Source: Bacteroidales bacterium (GTDB taxonomy: Bacteria > Bacteroidota > Bacteroidia > Bacteroidales > Bacteroidaceae). From it: a stretch of 64,000 bases of DNA. This document shows positions 37,302 to 47,600 of this stretch, piece by piece. Made by a program: the position numbers and the translations under genes. Under the pieces are notes generated by a model. It was not told the origin of the DNA and did not search any database. It saw only the letters and a program-made list of their open reading frames with translations. The stretch is from positions 73,670-137,669 of the forward strand of contig SUXQ01000005.1 in the NCBI GenBank assembly GCA_015060905.1, in the 5' to 3' direction. Every line of letters starts with the position of its first letter. Positions within the stretch are counted from its first letter, which is position 1.

Positions 37302-39173
37302 TTAAAAATTATAGAAATGTCCGGGGCCATAAAGTCCGAATTCCGGGTCTTTTTCTGGTTGCCAAGTGCGTATCTTTATCTGTGGAGCATTATGGTCGGT
37401 CATATCAACAAGCAAGAACAAATACCCCTTGTCTGCATAGTTAGACGAACAATAATCCTGAGCTATTTGTATCGAAAATATTTCACCATCGGCATTTTCC
37501 TGCCATTGAATATCATTCTCGGTAAATCTGATGTTTACAAATTCCTTTGCACGAAACGCCCGTCTGAGTTTTTCTATATACTCATTTTTCGTATAACGGT
37601 TATATTTTATAATTTTCTGCCCCACATCCGTAACACGCCCCTCGTTCATTGGTGCAACGGTTGTGACCTTTGCTTCGTTACCAACTATAATGGTAGCATT
37701 GTCGTGAAAGATACTCTCTATATAATCTATACGTTTCAAGCAAAATGCAGTCTTATAGTTCTCCATAAACTCAAGTATCATTTCACGCGTCTCTTCTTTC
37801 CACCCGGTGGGCTTAACCAAGATATTGTGCATAGCCTCTGTGCCGAGTCCGAATGAGATATTATCGCATTTTGCCTCTTTATTAAAAGTAAAAGCAACAT
37901 CCTCGACAAAAGTTTTTTTACGTTTACCAATATCAAAAGAGAAAGACATTTGCAAGCCTCGCACAACGACACAGTCGTTGCAACCTTTAAAAAACACAGG
38001 CTTCCCTTCACCCACTATTCGCCCCGCGCCATAAGAAATAAGTTTATTATACACATCTAATCCGTTCAACGTAAAGTAGTCAGGAGCTGCCACAGATGTA
38101 TATTTTCGAGTTTTTATAGCATCGAGAATTTTATTATAAACGTCCTTATAAACAGCATTATCCTCGACAAGTTGCGTAGGAGCAATCTTCTTTTCCGCCT
38201 CTAACTTAACAACAGATGCATTCGCAGTGGAAACACTATCTTCACGTTTGGCAACAATATTATTTTCGGGCTGCTGAGCCGGAGCATTTTTTTTCTTTGC
38301 CTGCACCGTTACTTCAGCCTTAGGAAAAGATCGTTTACTCACAACATCAAGCACACTTTTCATCTCTGCATCGCCACGCGCAAGACCTTTATACTCATAC
38401 TCTACACTAACATGATAAGTATTTTTTTCGACTCCGGGAGCCATTTCCAACATACCCCACCCATCCTTTGCCGAGCCGCTACATTCACTGCGACCGTCAC
38501 TGTAAGTAAAGTCGAGGTTGGCAACAGGCTCGTCCTTATAAGTGAATCGAAGGTCAATGTTATTTTCCTCGCAACGTTCAAAAACTATATTAATACGGCT
38601 CAATACTGCATCTATCTGCAAAGGCACCCAATTAACTATTTTATGACCGTTAAACGCTACACTGTCGGGACGTTGCGTAGAGCGCACAAGCGAATATGCC
38701 CAATAGTAATATTGCAGAGCAATATCCACACGTTTCTCTTCCTCGGCCTGCACAGCAATCGCCAACATATCTTTGGCTTTTGCTATACGATCGGCATAAA
38801 TTTTGTCAAGCTCGCTGCGTTTAATCCATCGGCGCACCGTAACATCCGGCTCCTTGCCAAGCACCCACTTTTCGGTGTTTGTAAGCGAACTTTGCGAATA
38901 TGTATTTATGCAGTTTCTTACAAAAGCTTTTGAATCGATACTATCATTGTCGGTTTTTTCCTCTTCGACAAGAACAAAGTCATTCGACACATGCATTGCT
39001 ATTCTCGAAACAAGGTCGGCAAGAGCCTGCCTGTCAGCCTCGGCCTCAGTCTCGCCACGGCCGACACCATAAATATAATCGCCACTACCGGTGATTACAT
39101 CCCAATTCTGAGCATAAATTGCCGATAACGAGAAAAACAAAAAAGAAAATAATATTGATATTTTTTTAATCAT
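37302..39173 (-). CDS. Exported LPP20-like protein
   Basis: About 623 aa from the ATG at 39173; the frame extends to a TTG at 39185, which is less likely. Signal peptide MIKKISILFSFLFFSLSAIYAQ. Near the N-terminus, YGVGRGETEAEADRQALADLVSRI is the LPP20/DUF4384-like pattern. The rest is a beta-rich middle (HVSVEYEYKGLARG...) and a C-terminal part of unknown fold. No lipobox. It is the second gene of the four-gene operon starting with the PEGA protein. Confidence 0.8.
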   Translation of the reverse strand: MIKKISILFSFLFFSLSAIYAQNWDVITGSGDYIYGVGRGETEAEADRQALADLVSRIAMHVSNDFVLVEEEKTDNDSIDSKAFVRNCINTYSQSSLTNTEKWVLGKEPDVTVRRWIKRSELDKIYADRIAKAKDMLAIAVQAEEEKRVDIALQYYYWAYSLVRSTQRPDSVAFNGHKIVNWVPLQIDAVLSRINIVFERCEENNIDLRFTYKDEPVANLDFTYSDGRSECSGSAKDGWGMLEMAPGVEKNTYHVSVEYEYKGLARGDAEMKSVLDVVSKRSFPKAEVTVQAKKKNAPAQQPENNIVAKREDSVSTANASVVKLEAEKKIAPTQLVEDNAVYKDVYNKILDAIKTRKYTSVAAPDYFTLNGLDVYNKLISYGAGRIVGEGKPVFFKGCNDCVVVRGLQMSFSFDIGKRKKTFVEDVAFTFNKEAKCDNISFGLGTEAMHNILVKPTGWKEETREMILEFMENYKTAFCLKRIDYIESIFHDNATIIVGNEAKVTTVAPMNEGRVTDVGQKIIKYNRYTKNEYIEKLRRAFRAKEFVNIRFTENDIQWQENADGEIFSIQIAQDYCSSNYADKGYLFLLVDMTDHNAPQIKIRTWQPEKDPEFGLYGPGHFYNF

Positions 39174-39214
39174 GACATCTATCAATCTCTTTTTTTATAG
39201 ATTTTATCAAATGC

Positions 39215-40966
39215 TTAAAAATTTATATGCATACCTGCATTAATCTTAAATCCTTCATAATATTGCGCGCCCCTCCATAATTTTATTTCTGTATCATACT
39301 CCGGTGTAACATTTATTCCTAACCATGAAAATAAATGCAATTCCATACGCATAGCAAATTTAGCTACTTGATTACCATCAATGCCATCACCACACATCCA
39401 ACCAATTTGAGGAGTTAATCTGAAGCGTTTTCCAATAGGGATTCCATAACCTAATCTAAAGCCATAGCCAATTTCATCACAACTTTCGTCATAATAATCA
39501 TAATAATAATCAGCACTTATTTTATATAAATCAATTTGTATATTAAAATTAGAAATATATGCACCAAAACTTGCGCCAATAGCGTTTCCATCACCATTTA
39601 CAGCATAAGTATAATTACCTTGCAAATAACAGCATGTCTTTCTATTAAATCTATGTTTCTTAGTAAGCTGCGCATAATGAATAGGATTGTTGGAGTTAAA
39701 AATGACATTTTTTGTATAATCCTCGTAACCCGAACATTTTAATTCTACCTGATAACTGCCGGGAACAATACTTCCCGAGTATGGAGTTACACCCCTATAT
39801 TCGCCATTCATATAAAGTTGGGCACCTGTGGGTGTAGATTCTACGCCGGCCATCAACACATCGTCCATCGTCAGCTTAATATTAGACACTTTACCCTCTT
39901 CTATATATACATTTGTAGAAGAAGGGTTATAGTTCTGCATTTTCAAAGTAATTTTACGCGAACCAATAAGTACATCTTTTATATTACAAGGAGTTTTTCC
40001 ACGCACTACACCATCAATCTCAACAGTTGCCCCCGAAGGCACGGACGTTACAGAAACATAGCCGGTCAAGGGAGTGGGAGCATCAAGTTCAATACTCTGA
40101 CTAACATTAGCCTCGACTTTTATTTTTTTGCTCGAAGTGCGGTGACTCTCTTGTCTGCACTCTACTATGTGTTCACCGCCCTTAAGCACTCCTTTCCAAC
40201 TGCCCTTTGCCTTAAATTCATTATCTACATAAATATCGGCGGCATCGGTTGTCGTAAGTGTTATTTCAGAAAAATTACCTTTCAGTGTTACACGCTCTAC
40301 ATGTATTGCCGAATCATTGTTAAGCACAACACGTCCCTCGGATGTAAAATAGTTATCGGATATAATTTGATAATCATAAGTACCGTAATTGAGGTTTTTA
40401 GCAACATTGCCATCACTGTCTACTTCACCGAAAAGTTCGTAATTTGCCGCTCCATTTTTCTTATACATGACAATGGCACCTTCAACAGCAGGTGTAATAT
40501 TAAATTGCAACATCTGCATGTGTAGCTCTTTTTTCACAACCTTCTCGACACGGTCATAAGTTATCTCCATATTATATGTCTTTCCGGCTTGCAGTGTCTG
40601 TCCAAGGTCGAAATTTCTAAGCGTATTGTAACCGTCACGACTAATGGTAACAATCTTTGCATTTTTCTGTACATACACCCATAATTCGTCGCCGTTAGGT
40701 TTGAGTATACTTTTAAGACTGTTAAAATCGAATAAAAAGCCATTAAGATCTTCTTCACCATCAGTGGCACGTACTTTTATTAATGCATAGAGATTTCCGC
40801 TACCATCTACTTTTTGATACTGTGGATTAGATGCAGTACCATCCAATTGATTCAATTGAAATTTTACAACGTCGAATCGTAACTTTTGTTGTGCTAATAT
40901 GTTATGCGGAAATAAGAAGGACAACAAAAGTGTTAAAATAAACAAAATGCGTTTTTGGGGTTGCAT
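39215..40966 (-). CDS. PEGA-domain protein with C-terminal outer-membrane barrel
   Basis: 583 aa. Signal peptide of about 25 residues (…HNILAQ). Two PEGA modules, VTSVPSGATVEIDGVVRGKTP (near 302-345) and VESTPTGAQLYMNGEYRGVTP (near 372-415), each with the G-x-x-x-x-T-P turn. From about 430 the sequence is strand-rich and aromatic (YYYDYYDESCDEIGYGFRLGYGIPIG, AGMHINF end), like a small outer-membrane barrel. PEGA domains bind surface polymers or anchor to the envelope. First gene of the operon. Confidence 0.82.
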   Translation of the reverse strand: MQPQKRILFILTLLLSFLFPHNILAQQKLRFDVVKFQLNQLDGTASNPQYQKVDGSGNLYALIKVRATDGEEDLNGFLFDFNSLKSILKPNGDELWVYVQKNAKIVTISRDGYNTLRNFDLGQTLQAGKTYNMEITYDRVEKVVKKELHMQMLQFNITPAVEGAIVMYKKNGAANYELFGEVDSDGNVAKNLNYGTYDYQIISDNYFTSEGRVVLNNDSAIHVERVTLKGNFSEITLTTTDAADIYVDNEFKAKGSWKGVLKGGEHIVECRQESHRTSSKKIKVEANVSQSIELDAPTPLTGYVSVTSVPSGATVEIDGVVRGKTPCNIKDVLIGSRKITLKMQNYNPSSTNVYIEEGKVSNIKLTMDDVLMAGVESTPTGAQLYMNGEYRGVTPYSGSIVPGSYQVELKCSGYEDYTKNVIFNSNNPIHYAQLTKKHRFNRKTCCYLQGNYTYAVNGDGNAIGASFGAYISNFNIQIDLYKISADYYYDYYDESCDEIGYGFRLGYGIPIGKRFRLTPQIGWMCGDGIDGNQVAKFAMRMELHLFSWLGINVTPEYDTEIKLWRGAQYYEGFKINAGMHINF

Positions 40967-41035
40967 AAATTTTTATTTTACAGCCGATGTTCCCCTACCG
41001 ACACATTATATAACATTCAATTCCTTTAAATACCA

Positions 41036-41382
41036 AAATAAAAAAAGCGCGGGAACTGTACCTGTTACTCGTCCCACGTCCAGAGGCTCTCGCATTGCCC
41101 GATATAGTTGAACGAGCAACGCAGACCCACGCCGATACGATATAATAGCCACAACCATACGCCCCCTTAAAAAAGGAGACATTGGCTGCAGATATTTACA
41201 TCACACCCATGGCATCTACCGCTGCTATGCTCAAGACTATACCTAAAATTTGCGAGATTTCCGGACGTCAAGAACAAAGCGCATTGTAAACGCTTTCCAT
41301 ATATTGGCCTCCCACACCCATATAGTATAAACTATATTCCGGCTGAAAAGTTTAAAACCGTTAACAGCCATCGGCGTTAGGA
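41036..41382 (-). ncRNA. Candidate structured RNA upstream of the PEGA operon
   Basis: In a 570-bp gap with no gene, the minus strand has a TAAATTTG -7 box (41395-41388). Next comes a three-way junction: CACAC/GTGTG closing stem (41313-41317 with 41383-41387), with hairpins GGCTG/CAGCC (41341-41369) and ATATAG/CTATAT (41320-41337). A hairpin AAAGCG/CGCTTT (41276-41296) follows, then a GGGAC/GTTCCC stem and a T-tract near 41040. The length is about 340 nt. It matches no RNA family that I recognise and could instead be a long leader. Confidence is modest. Confidence 0.35.
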
Positions 41383-41493
41383 GTGTGCAAATTTAATACT
41401 TATTTTATTAATAAAAAATTATTTAAAAATTTATTTAAAATTCAACAGTTACAAATTTCTTTATTATATAAACTAAATTCATTTTGTTTTTCC

Positions 41494-41501
41494 TATATTT
41501 G
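41494..41501 (+). promoter_or_regulatory. -7 box for the phenylacetate-CoA ligase operon
   Basis: TATATTTG, 35 bp upstream of the ATG at 41537. A TTG in the same frame at 41507 lies at the expected transcription start and is unlikely to be the start codon. Confidence 0.6.
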
Positions 41502-41536
41502 CAAAATTGAATAAAAAACAAAATAAATACACAACT

Positions 41537-42835
41537 ATGTATCTGCACAAAGAATTGGAGACGATGACCCGTCCCGAAATTGAAAAATTACAGTTGGAAA
41601 GATTGCAAAAAACAGTACTCCACTGTATGAATTCTCCTTTTTACAAAAAAAGATTCGAAGAGAATAATCTTAAGCCCGAAGATATAAAGTCGCTCGACGA
41701 CCTGCGCAAAATACCATTCACCACCAAACAGGACCTGCGCGACACTTACCCGTTCGGCATTGCATCCGTTCCTTTGGAAAAGGCCACACGTCTGCACTCG
41801 TCGAGCGGAACAACCGGTAACCCCACAGTTATTCTTCACACACAGAAGGACCTTGACGAATGGGCAAATGCCGTTGCACGCTGTCTGCACATGGTGGGAC
41901 TGCGCCCCAGCGACGTATTTCAGAATTCATCGGGCTACGGAATGTTCACCGGAGGATTGGGCTTTCAATATGGAGCCGAGCGTCTGGGCATGCTCACTGT
42001 ACCCGCTGCTGCCGGAAACACCAAACGACAAATAAAGTTCATGACCGACTTTGGGACCACTGCCGTACACGCAATTCCCAGCTACGCTGCACGCATATAC
42101 GAAGTGATGGAAGAAATGGGCATCGACCCTCGTCGCGACACTAAGCTAAAGACCCTTATCATCGGTGCCGAGCCACACTCCGAGGAACAGCGTCGCCGCA
42201 TAGAGGAAATGCTGGGCGTAAAAGCATATAACTCATTCGGAATGTCAGAAATGTGCGGTCCGGGCGTTGCATTCGAATGCACCGAGCAGAATGGCCTGCA
42301 CATTTGGGAGGATTATTATATTGTGGAGATTGTAGACCCCGAAACATTGGAGCCTGTTGCCGAGGGCGAGGTTGGCGAGCTTGTACTTACCACCATCAAC
42401 CGCGAAGCAATGCCCCTGCTGAGGTACCGCACACGCGACCTTACACGTGTACTCCCCGGAGAGTGCCCCTGCGGACGTCACCATAAACGTCTCGACCGCA
42501 TGAAAGGACGCAGCGACGACATGATTATACTGAAGGGCGTAAACATTTTCCCCATACAGATAGAGACTATATTGTTGCAATTCAAGGAATTGAGCACTGA
42601 TTACCTTATTACATTGGAGACAAAAGACACCAACGACGAAATGACAATAGAGGTAGAATTGAACGAGATGTTTACCGACGACTATGCACGTCTGCAATCG
42701 CTCACACGCGAGATTACCCGTCAGTTGAAAGACGAGATTCTTGTAACGCCCCGCATAAAATTGATGCCCAAAGGCTCCCTTCCCAAGAGCGAGGGCAAGG
42801 CCGTGAGAGTAAAAGACCTGCGTAAGACTTTTTAA
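41537..42835 (+). CDS. Phenylacetate-CoA ligase family AMP-forming ligase
   Basis: 432 aa from the ATG at 41537, the usual length of the family. It activates an aryl acid such as phenylacetate to its CoA thioester through an adenylate. The motif SSSGTTGNPTV binds ATP; YNSFGMSEMCGPG and the GRSDDMIILKGVNIFP segment are the usual later motifs. In anaerobes this enzyme often works with indolepyruvate or phenylpyruvate oxidoreductase in aromatic amino-acid fermentation; that enzyme is not in the window. It is in an operon with an ACT-domain protein. Confidence 0.92.
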   Translation: MYLHKELETMTRPEIEKLQLERLQKTVLHCMNSPFYKKRFEENNLKPEDIKSLDDLRKIPFTTKQDLRDTYPFGIASVPLEKATRLHSSSGTTGNPTVILHTQKDLDEWANAVARCLHMVGLRPSDVFQNSSGYGMFTGGLGFQYGAERLGMLTVPAAAGNTKRQIKFMTDFGTTAVHAIPSYAARIYEVMEEMGIDPRRDTKLKTLIIGAEPHSEEQRRRIEEMLGVKAYNSFGMSEMCGPGVAFECTEQNGLHIWEDYYIVEIVDPETLEPVAEGEVGELVLTTINREAMPLLRYRTRDLTRVLPGECPCGRHHKRLDRMKGRSDDMIILKGVNIFPIQIETILLQFKELSTDYLITLETKDTNDEMTIEVELNEMFTDDYARLQSLTREITRQLKDEILVTPRIKLMPKGSLPKSEGKAVRVKDLRKTF

Positions 42836-42860
42836 TTGAATAACTTAAAGAACAAGCAAT

Positions 42861-43289
42861 ATGACAGTACATCAGTTATCAGTATTCATAGAGAACAGAC
42901 AGGGAACATTGCAAAAAGTGCTTGACCTGCTGAAAGAGGGTAACATTCAGTTAATTGCAACCACAATTGCCGACACCACCGAATATGGAATTTACCGCAT
43001 CATCTGCTCGGAGCCTACACGTGCATACGAGACATTGAAAAATGCAGGAATCTCGGTGAACCTGTCGGACGTATTTGCCATTAAGCTCGAAAATGAGGTT
43101 GGACGTGCCGCAGACACTATTAAACTCTTCAGCGAGGCAGGAATAGGAATATCTTACTTCTACTCTTTCATGCTGGGGAATAATGGAATAATGGTGTTCC
43201 GCGCCGATAACGCCGAACGCGCACGCGAAATTATAATCCTTAACAAACTCGATTTTATCGCCGAAAAGGATTTATCGAAATTATTGTAA
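42861..43289 (+). CDS. ACT-domain protein paired with the CoA ligase
   Basis: 142 aa, made of two tandem ACT-like modules (about 1-68 and 70-142), with TVHQLSVFIENRQGTLQKVLDLLKEGNI at the start. ACT domains bind amino acids and regulate their metabolism. It starts 25 bp after the ligase. The pairing of this ACT protein with PaaK-type ligases is common in Bacteroidota and other anaerobes, and suggests aromatic amino-acid sensing. A terminator follows. Confidence 0.88.
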   Translation: MTVHQLSVFIENRQGTLQKVLDLLKEGNIQLIATTIADTTEYGIYRIICSEPTRAYETLKNAGISVNLSDVFAIKLENEVGRAADTIKLFSEAGIGISYFYSFMLGNNGIMVFRADNAERAREIIILNKLDFIAEKDLSKLL

Positions 43290-43302
43290 ATAAAAAAGCA
43301 CT

Positions 43303-43350
43303 AAATAGAAAAGCACTCTTGCGATTTTTTGCAAGAGTGCTTTTCTATTT
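43303..43350 (+). terminator. Terminator after the ACT-domain gene
   Basis: AAATAGAAAAGCACTCTTGC pairs with GCAAGAGTGCTTTTCTATTT (20 bp, 8-nt loop). The T-tract is partly inside the stem. The rest of the gap to 43541 is AT-rich with no recognised element. Confidence 0.85.
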
Positions 43351-43540
43351 TAAATCTTATAGCTACATTTGTCGTAAACATTACCTTTAAAGGTTTAAAT
43401 TAACAACAATTAAAAGAACAGGCTCGAATATATAAAAAACATTTAATGAATTAATCTTTTTAAACAAATAAAAGTCAAAATAAAAATAAGTAACCTCTAT
43501 AAATAAACATTGTACGATAAAAAAATAAAACTATACACAA

Positions 43541-44617
43541 ATGAACAAATTCATCAAATGGGGAATCGTTGCGATTATCGTTGCCGCACTTGCAGTGATG
43601 GGCATACGCGCATTCACCCCTAAAGTAAACGAGGAAATTAAAGAGACGCCGGCAGCAAAAGGCAAACAGAGTCGCGACCTAAATGTCAAAGCAGTGGTAT
43701 TGCAACAAACAACAATCTCTGATGAGTTTTTTGTGAGTGGCAGTATCCTCCCCGACGAAGAGGTAGACCTATCATTCGAAACATCCGGAAAAATAACAGA
43801 TATATTTTTCAAAGAAGGTACACGCGTATCGAAAGGTGACCTTCTTGCAAAAATAAACGACGCCCCCCTGCAAGCGGAGCTTAACAAACTAAAAGCACAA
43901 TTGAAACTATACACCGACCGAATGTATCGCCAGAATGCACTGCTCGAGAAAGAGGCCGTCAGTCAAGAGGCTTTTCAAGAGGCAGAAACAAACCTCGCCA
44001 CCCTGCAAGCAGAGATTGACAAGGTAACAGCCAACATTGAGCAGACAGAGTTACGCGCACCATTCGATGGAATTATCGGACTGCGCCAAGTGAGCCAGGG
44101 AACATACGCCTCGCCCACAACAACCATTGCCCGACTGACAAAGACCAACCCCCTGAAAATAGATTTTGCCGTACCCGAGAGATACGCCGGAACATTGAAG
44201 GCCGGCACTGCACTCACATTCACAGTAGAGGGCGACCTTGATGAAAGAAAAGCAAAAATCTATGCCCTCGACTCGCACGTAAACAGCGACACACGCACTT
44301 TCAGCGTGCGTGCACTATACGACAACAGCAACGGCAAACTTTACCCCGGACGCTACGTGAGCATAGCCCTTACCACACAAACATTCGAAAATACACTCGC
44401 CGTTCCCAGCCAAGCAATAATCTCGGAAATGGGCATCGACAAAGTATTCCTTTATAAAAGCGGAAAAGCACTACCCGTAGAAATAAAGAAAGGCGTGCGC
44501 ACAGAATCGCTTGTGCAAGTAATCGAAGGCATTAACCCCGGCGACACTGTAATTACAACCGGAACAATGCAATTACGCACAGGACAAAAAGTCATTCTCG
44601 ACAGTGTAAACAAATAG
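43541..44617 (+). CDS. RND efflux periplasmic adaptor (membrane-fusion protein)
   Basis: 358 aa. N-terminal membrane anchor (about 1-24), then a biotinyl-lipoyl-like half (FFVSGSILPDEEVDLSFETSGKITDIFFKEGTRVSKGDLLAKIN), a helical hairpin, the second lipoyl half (RAPFDGIIGLRQVSQGTYASPTTTIARL), and beta-barrel and membrane-proximal domains. Links the inner-membrane pump to the outer-membrane channel. No Cys lipobox is present, so it is anchored by the N-terminal helix. First gene of the RND operon. Confidence 0.93.
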   Translation: MNKFIKWGIVAIIVAALAVMGIRAFTPKVNEEIKETPAAKGKQSRDLNVKAVVLQQTTISDEFFVSGSILPDEEVDLSFETSGKITDIFFKEGTRVSKGDLLAKINDAPLQAELNKLKAQLKLYTDRMYRQNALLEKEAVSQEAFQEAETNLATLQAEIDKVTANIEQTELRAPFDGIIGLRQVSQGTYASPTTTIARLTKTNPLKIDFAVPERYAGTLKAGTALTFTVEGDLDERKAKIYALDSHVNSDTRTFSVRALYDNSNGKLYPGRYVSIALTTQTFENTLAVPSQAIISEMGIDKVFLYKSGKALPVEIKKGVRTESLVQVIEGINPGDTVITTGTMQLRTGQKVILDSVNK

Positions 44618-44633
44618 CAGGAGGAACAAAATA

Positions 44634-47600
44634 ATGAATATTTCCGAACTAAGCATACGCCGTCCGGTACTCGCCACAGTGCTCACGCTTATAATAGTGC
44701 TGTTCGGCCTTATAGGCTACATAAGCCTGGGAGTGCGCGAATATCCATCGGTGGATAACCCCATAATTTCCGTATCATGCTCCTACCCCGGAGCAAACGC
44801 CGACGTAATAGAGAATCAGATAACCGAGCCGTTGGAGCAAAATATCAACGGAATTCCGGGAATACGCTCGCTCACAAGTGTCAGCCAGCAGGGACAGAGC
44901 CGCATCACCGTCGAGTTTGAACTATCCGTAGACCTTGAGACAGCCGCAAACGACGTACGCGACAAAGTATCGCGTGCCCAACGATGGCTGCCGCGCGACT
45001 GCGACCCCCCGACAGTATCAAAAGCCGACGCCGACGCAACCCCCATTCTGATGGTCGCCATACAAAGTGAGAAACGGTCGCTGCTCGAAATAAGCGAAAT
45101 TGCCGACCTTACCGTAAAAGAGCAGTTACAGACAATCCCCGAAGTGAGCAGCGTATCAATCTGGGGCGAGAAACGATACTGCATGCGTCTGTGGCTCGAC
45201 CCCATAAAAATGTCGGGCTACGGAATAACCCCGATGGACGTAAAAAACGCCCTCGACAAAGAGAATGTAGAGCTTCCTTCGGGCAGCATCGAGGGTAACA
45301 ACACCGAACTTACCATACGTACATTGGGACTGATGCACACAACCGACGAATTTAACAACCTTGTCATCAGAGAGGATGAAGGGCGCATCATACGCTTCAG
45401 CGACATTGGCCGCGCCGAGCTTAGTGCACGCGACCTTAAAAGCTACATGAAGATGAACGGCGTGCCCATGGTGGGCGTTGTTGTAATTCCGCAGCCGGGA
45501 GCCAACCACATTAACATCGCCGAGGCTGTATACGACCGTATGGAGAAGATGAAAAAAGACCTTCCCGAAGATGTAACATACAACTACGGCTTTGACAATA
45601 CTCGTTTCATACGCGCATCTATCGACGAGGTAAAAAGCACCGTTTACGAGGCTTTTATTCTTGTGATTATCATCATCTTCCTATTCTTGCGCGACTGGCG
45701 CGTGACACTTGTACCCTGTATCGTAATTCCCGTGTCGTTGGTGGGAGCATTCTTTATAATGTACATTGCAGGATTCTCGATAAACGTACTTTCGATGCTT
45801 GCGATAGTGCTATCTGTGGGCCTTGTGGTGGACGACGCTATTGTAATGACGGAAAATATCTATATACGAATAGAGCGAGGCATGCAACCAAAAGCCGCAG
45901 GAATAGAGGGTGCAAAAGAGATTTTCTTTGCCGTAATTTCGACAACAATCACCCTGCTGGCAGTATTCTTCCCCATAGTGTTTATGGAGGGAACAACCGG
46001 CCGTCTGTTCCGCGAATTTAGCTTTGTGGTTGCAGGCTCTGTGATAATATCATCCTTTGCCGCACTAACCTTCACGCCTATGCTTGCCACTAAGTTGTTG
46101 GTACGCCGCGAGAATCAAAGTTGGTTCTACCGAAAGACCGAGCCATTCTTCGAAGGAATTAACAGATACTATGCAAAAAGCCTTAATTGGTTCTTGCGCC
46201 GTCGCTATATATCAATAGCAATAATGATATTATCGTTCATTGGCATTGGATGGATGTGGACAAGTATCCCCGCAGAAATGGCACCACTCGAGGACCGCTC
46301 GAGTATAACCATACGCACAATGGGCGCCGAGGGTGTGACATACGAATATATGCGCGACTACACAGAGGACATCAGCCGTATGGCCGACTCGTTGATGCCT
46401 GACGCAGCCTTTATTACCGCCCGCGTGTCCGAGGGTAACGGTAACATACAGATTACCCTTAAAGACCTTAAAGAACGCGACTATACTCAGATGGAGGTTG
46501 CCGAAAAACTGTCGCGTGCCGTACGCACAAAGACCGACGCACGTTCATTCGTGCAACAACGCTCGACCTTCGGCGGACGACGCGGCGCAATGCCCGTGCA
46601 ATATGTGTTACAGGCCACTAACATAGAAAAATTACAGGAGGTGCTGCCCAAATTCATGGCAAAAGTTTACGACAGTCCCATATTCCAAATGGCCGACGTA
46701 GACCTTAAATTCAGTAAGCCCGAACTAAGAATAGAGATTAACCGCGAGAAGGCCAACCTGATGGGTGTAAACACAAAAGATATTGCACAGACACTGCAAT
46801 ATGGCCTTAGCGGACAGCGTTTGGGCTACCTTTACCTCAACGGCAAGCAGTATGAGATTGTGGGTGAAATTAACCGTCAGCAACGTAACAGCCCCGCCAA
46901 TCTGAAGTCTATCTATATGCGCAGCAGCGATGGAGAGATGATACAGATGGAGAATCTTGTGGAGCTTATCGAGGGAATTGCGCCACCCAAATTGTACCGT
47001 TACAACCGATTCGTGTCGGCAACAATATCTGCCGGCCTTGCCGAGGGAAAGACCATTGGTGACGGACTCGACGAAATGGATAAAATTGCAGCAAGCACAC
47101 TTGATGACACATTCCGTACGGCACTTGCCGGCGACTCGAAGGAGTTCCGCGAAAGTTCATCGAGCTTGATGTTCGCCTTTGCGCTTGCACTTGTGCTCAT
47201 CTATTTGATTCTTGCGGCGCAGTTCGAGAGTTTCAAAGACCCGTTCATCATAATGCTTACAGTGCCCCTCGCCATCTGCGGCGCACTGATATTCATGACC
47301 GTAGGCGACCAGACGATGAACATCTTTAGTCAGATTGGTATTATCATGCTCATAGGCCTTGTGGCAAAGAATGGTATTCTCATTGTGGAGTTTGCCAACC
47401 AGAAGCAGAAAGCCGGCGTTGATAAGATGATGGCCATACGCGACGCAGCGGTGCTTCGCTTGCGACCCATTCTGATGACAAGCGCATCGACCATTCTGGG
47501 ACTTTTGCCGTTGATGTTCGCTACCGGAGAAGGATGCAACGGACGAATAGCAATGGGAACAGCCGTCGTTGGAGGAATGTTAATATCCACCCTGCTTACA

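Noticed and set aside
41036-41395. tmRNA or RNase P RNA for the gap upstream of the PEGA operon
   Set aside because: No tag-coding frame with T-arm of tmRNA, and no GAGGAAAGUCC-like motif of RNase P.
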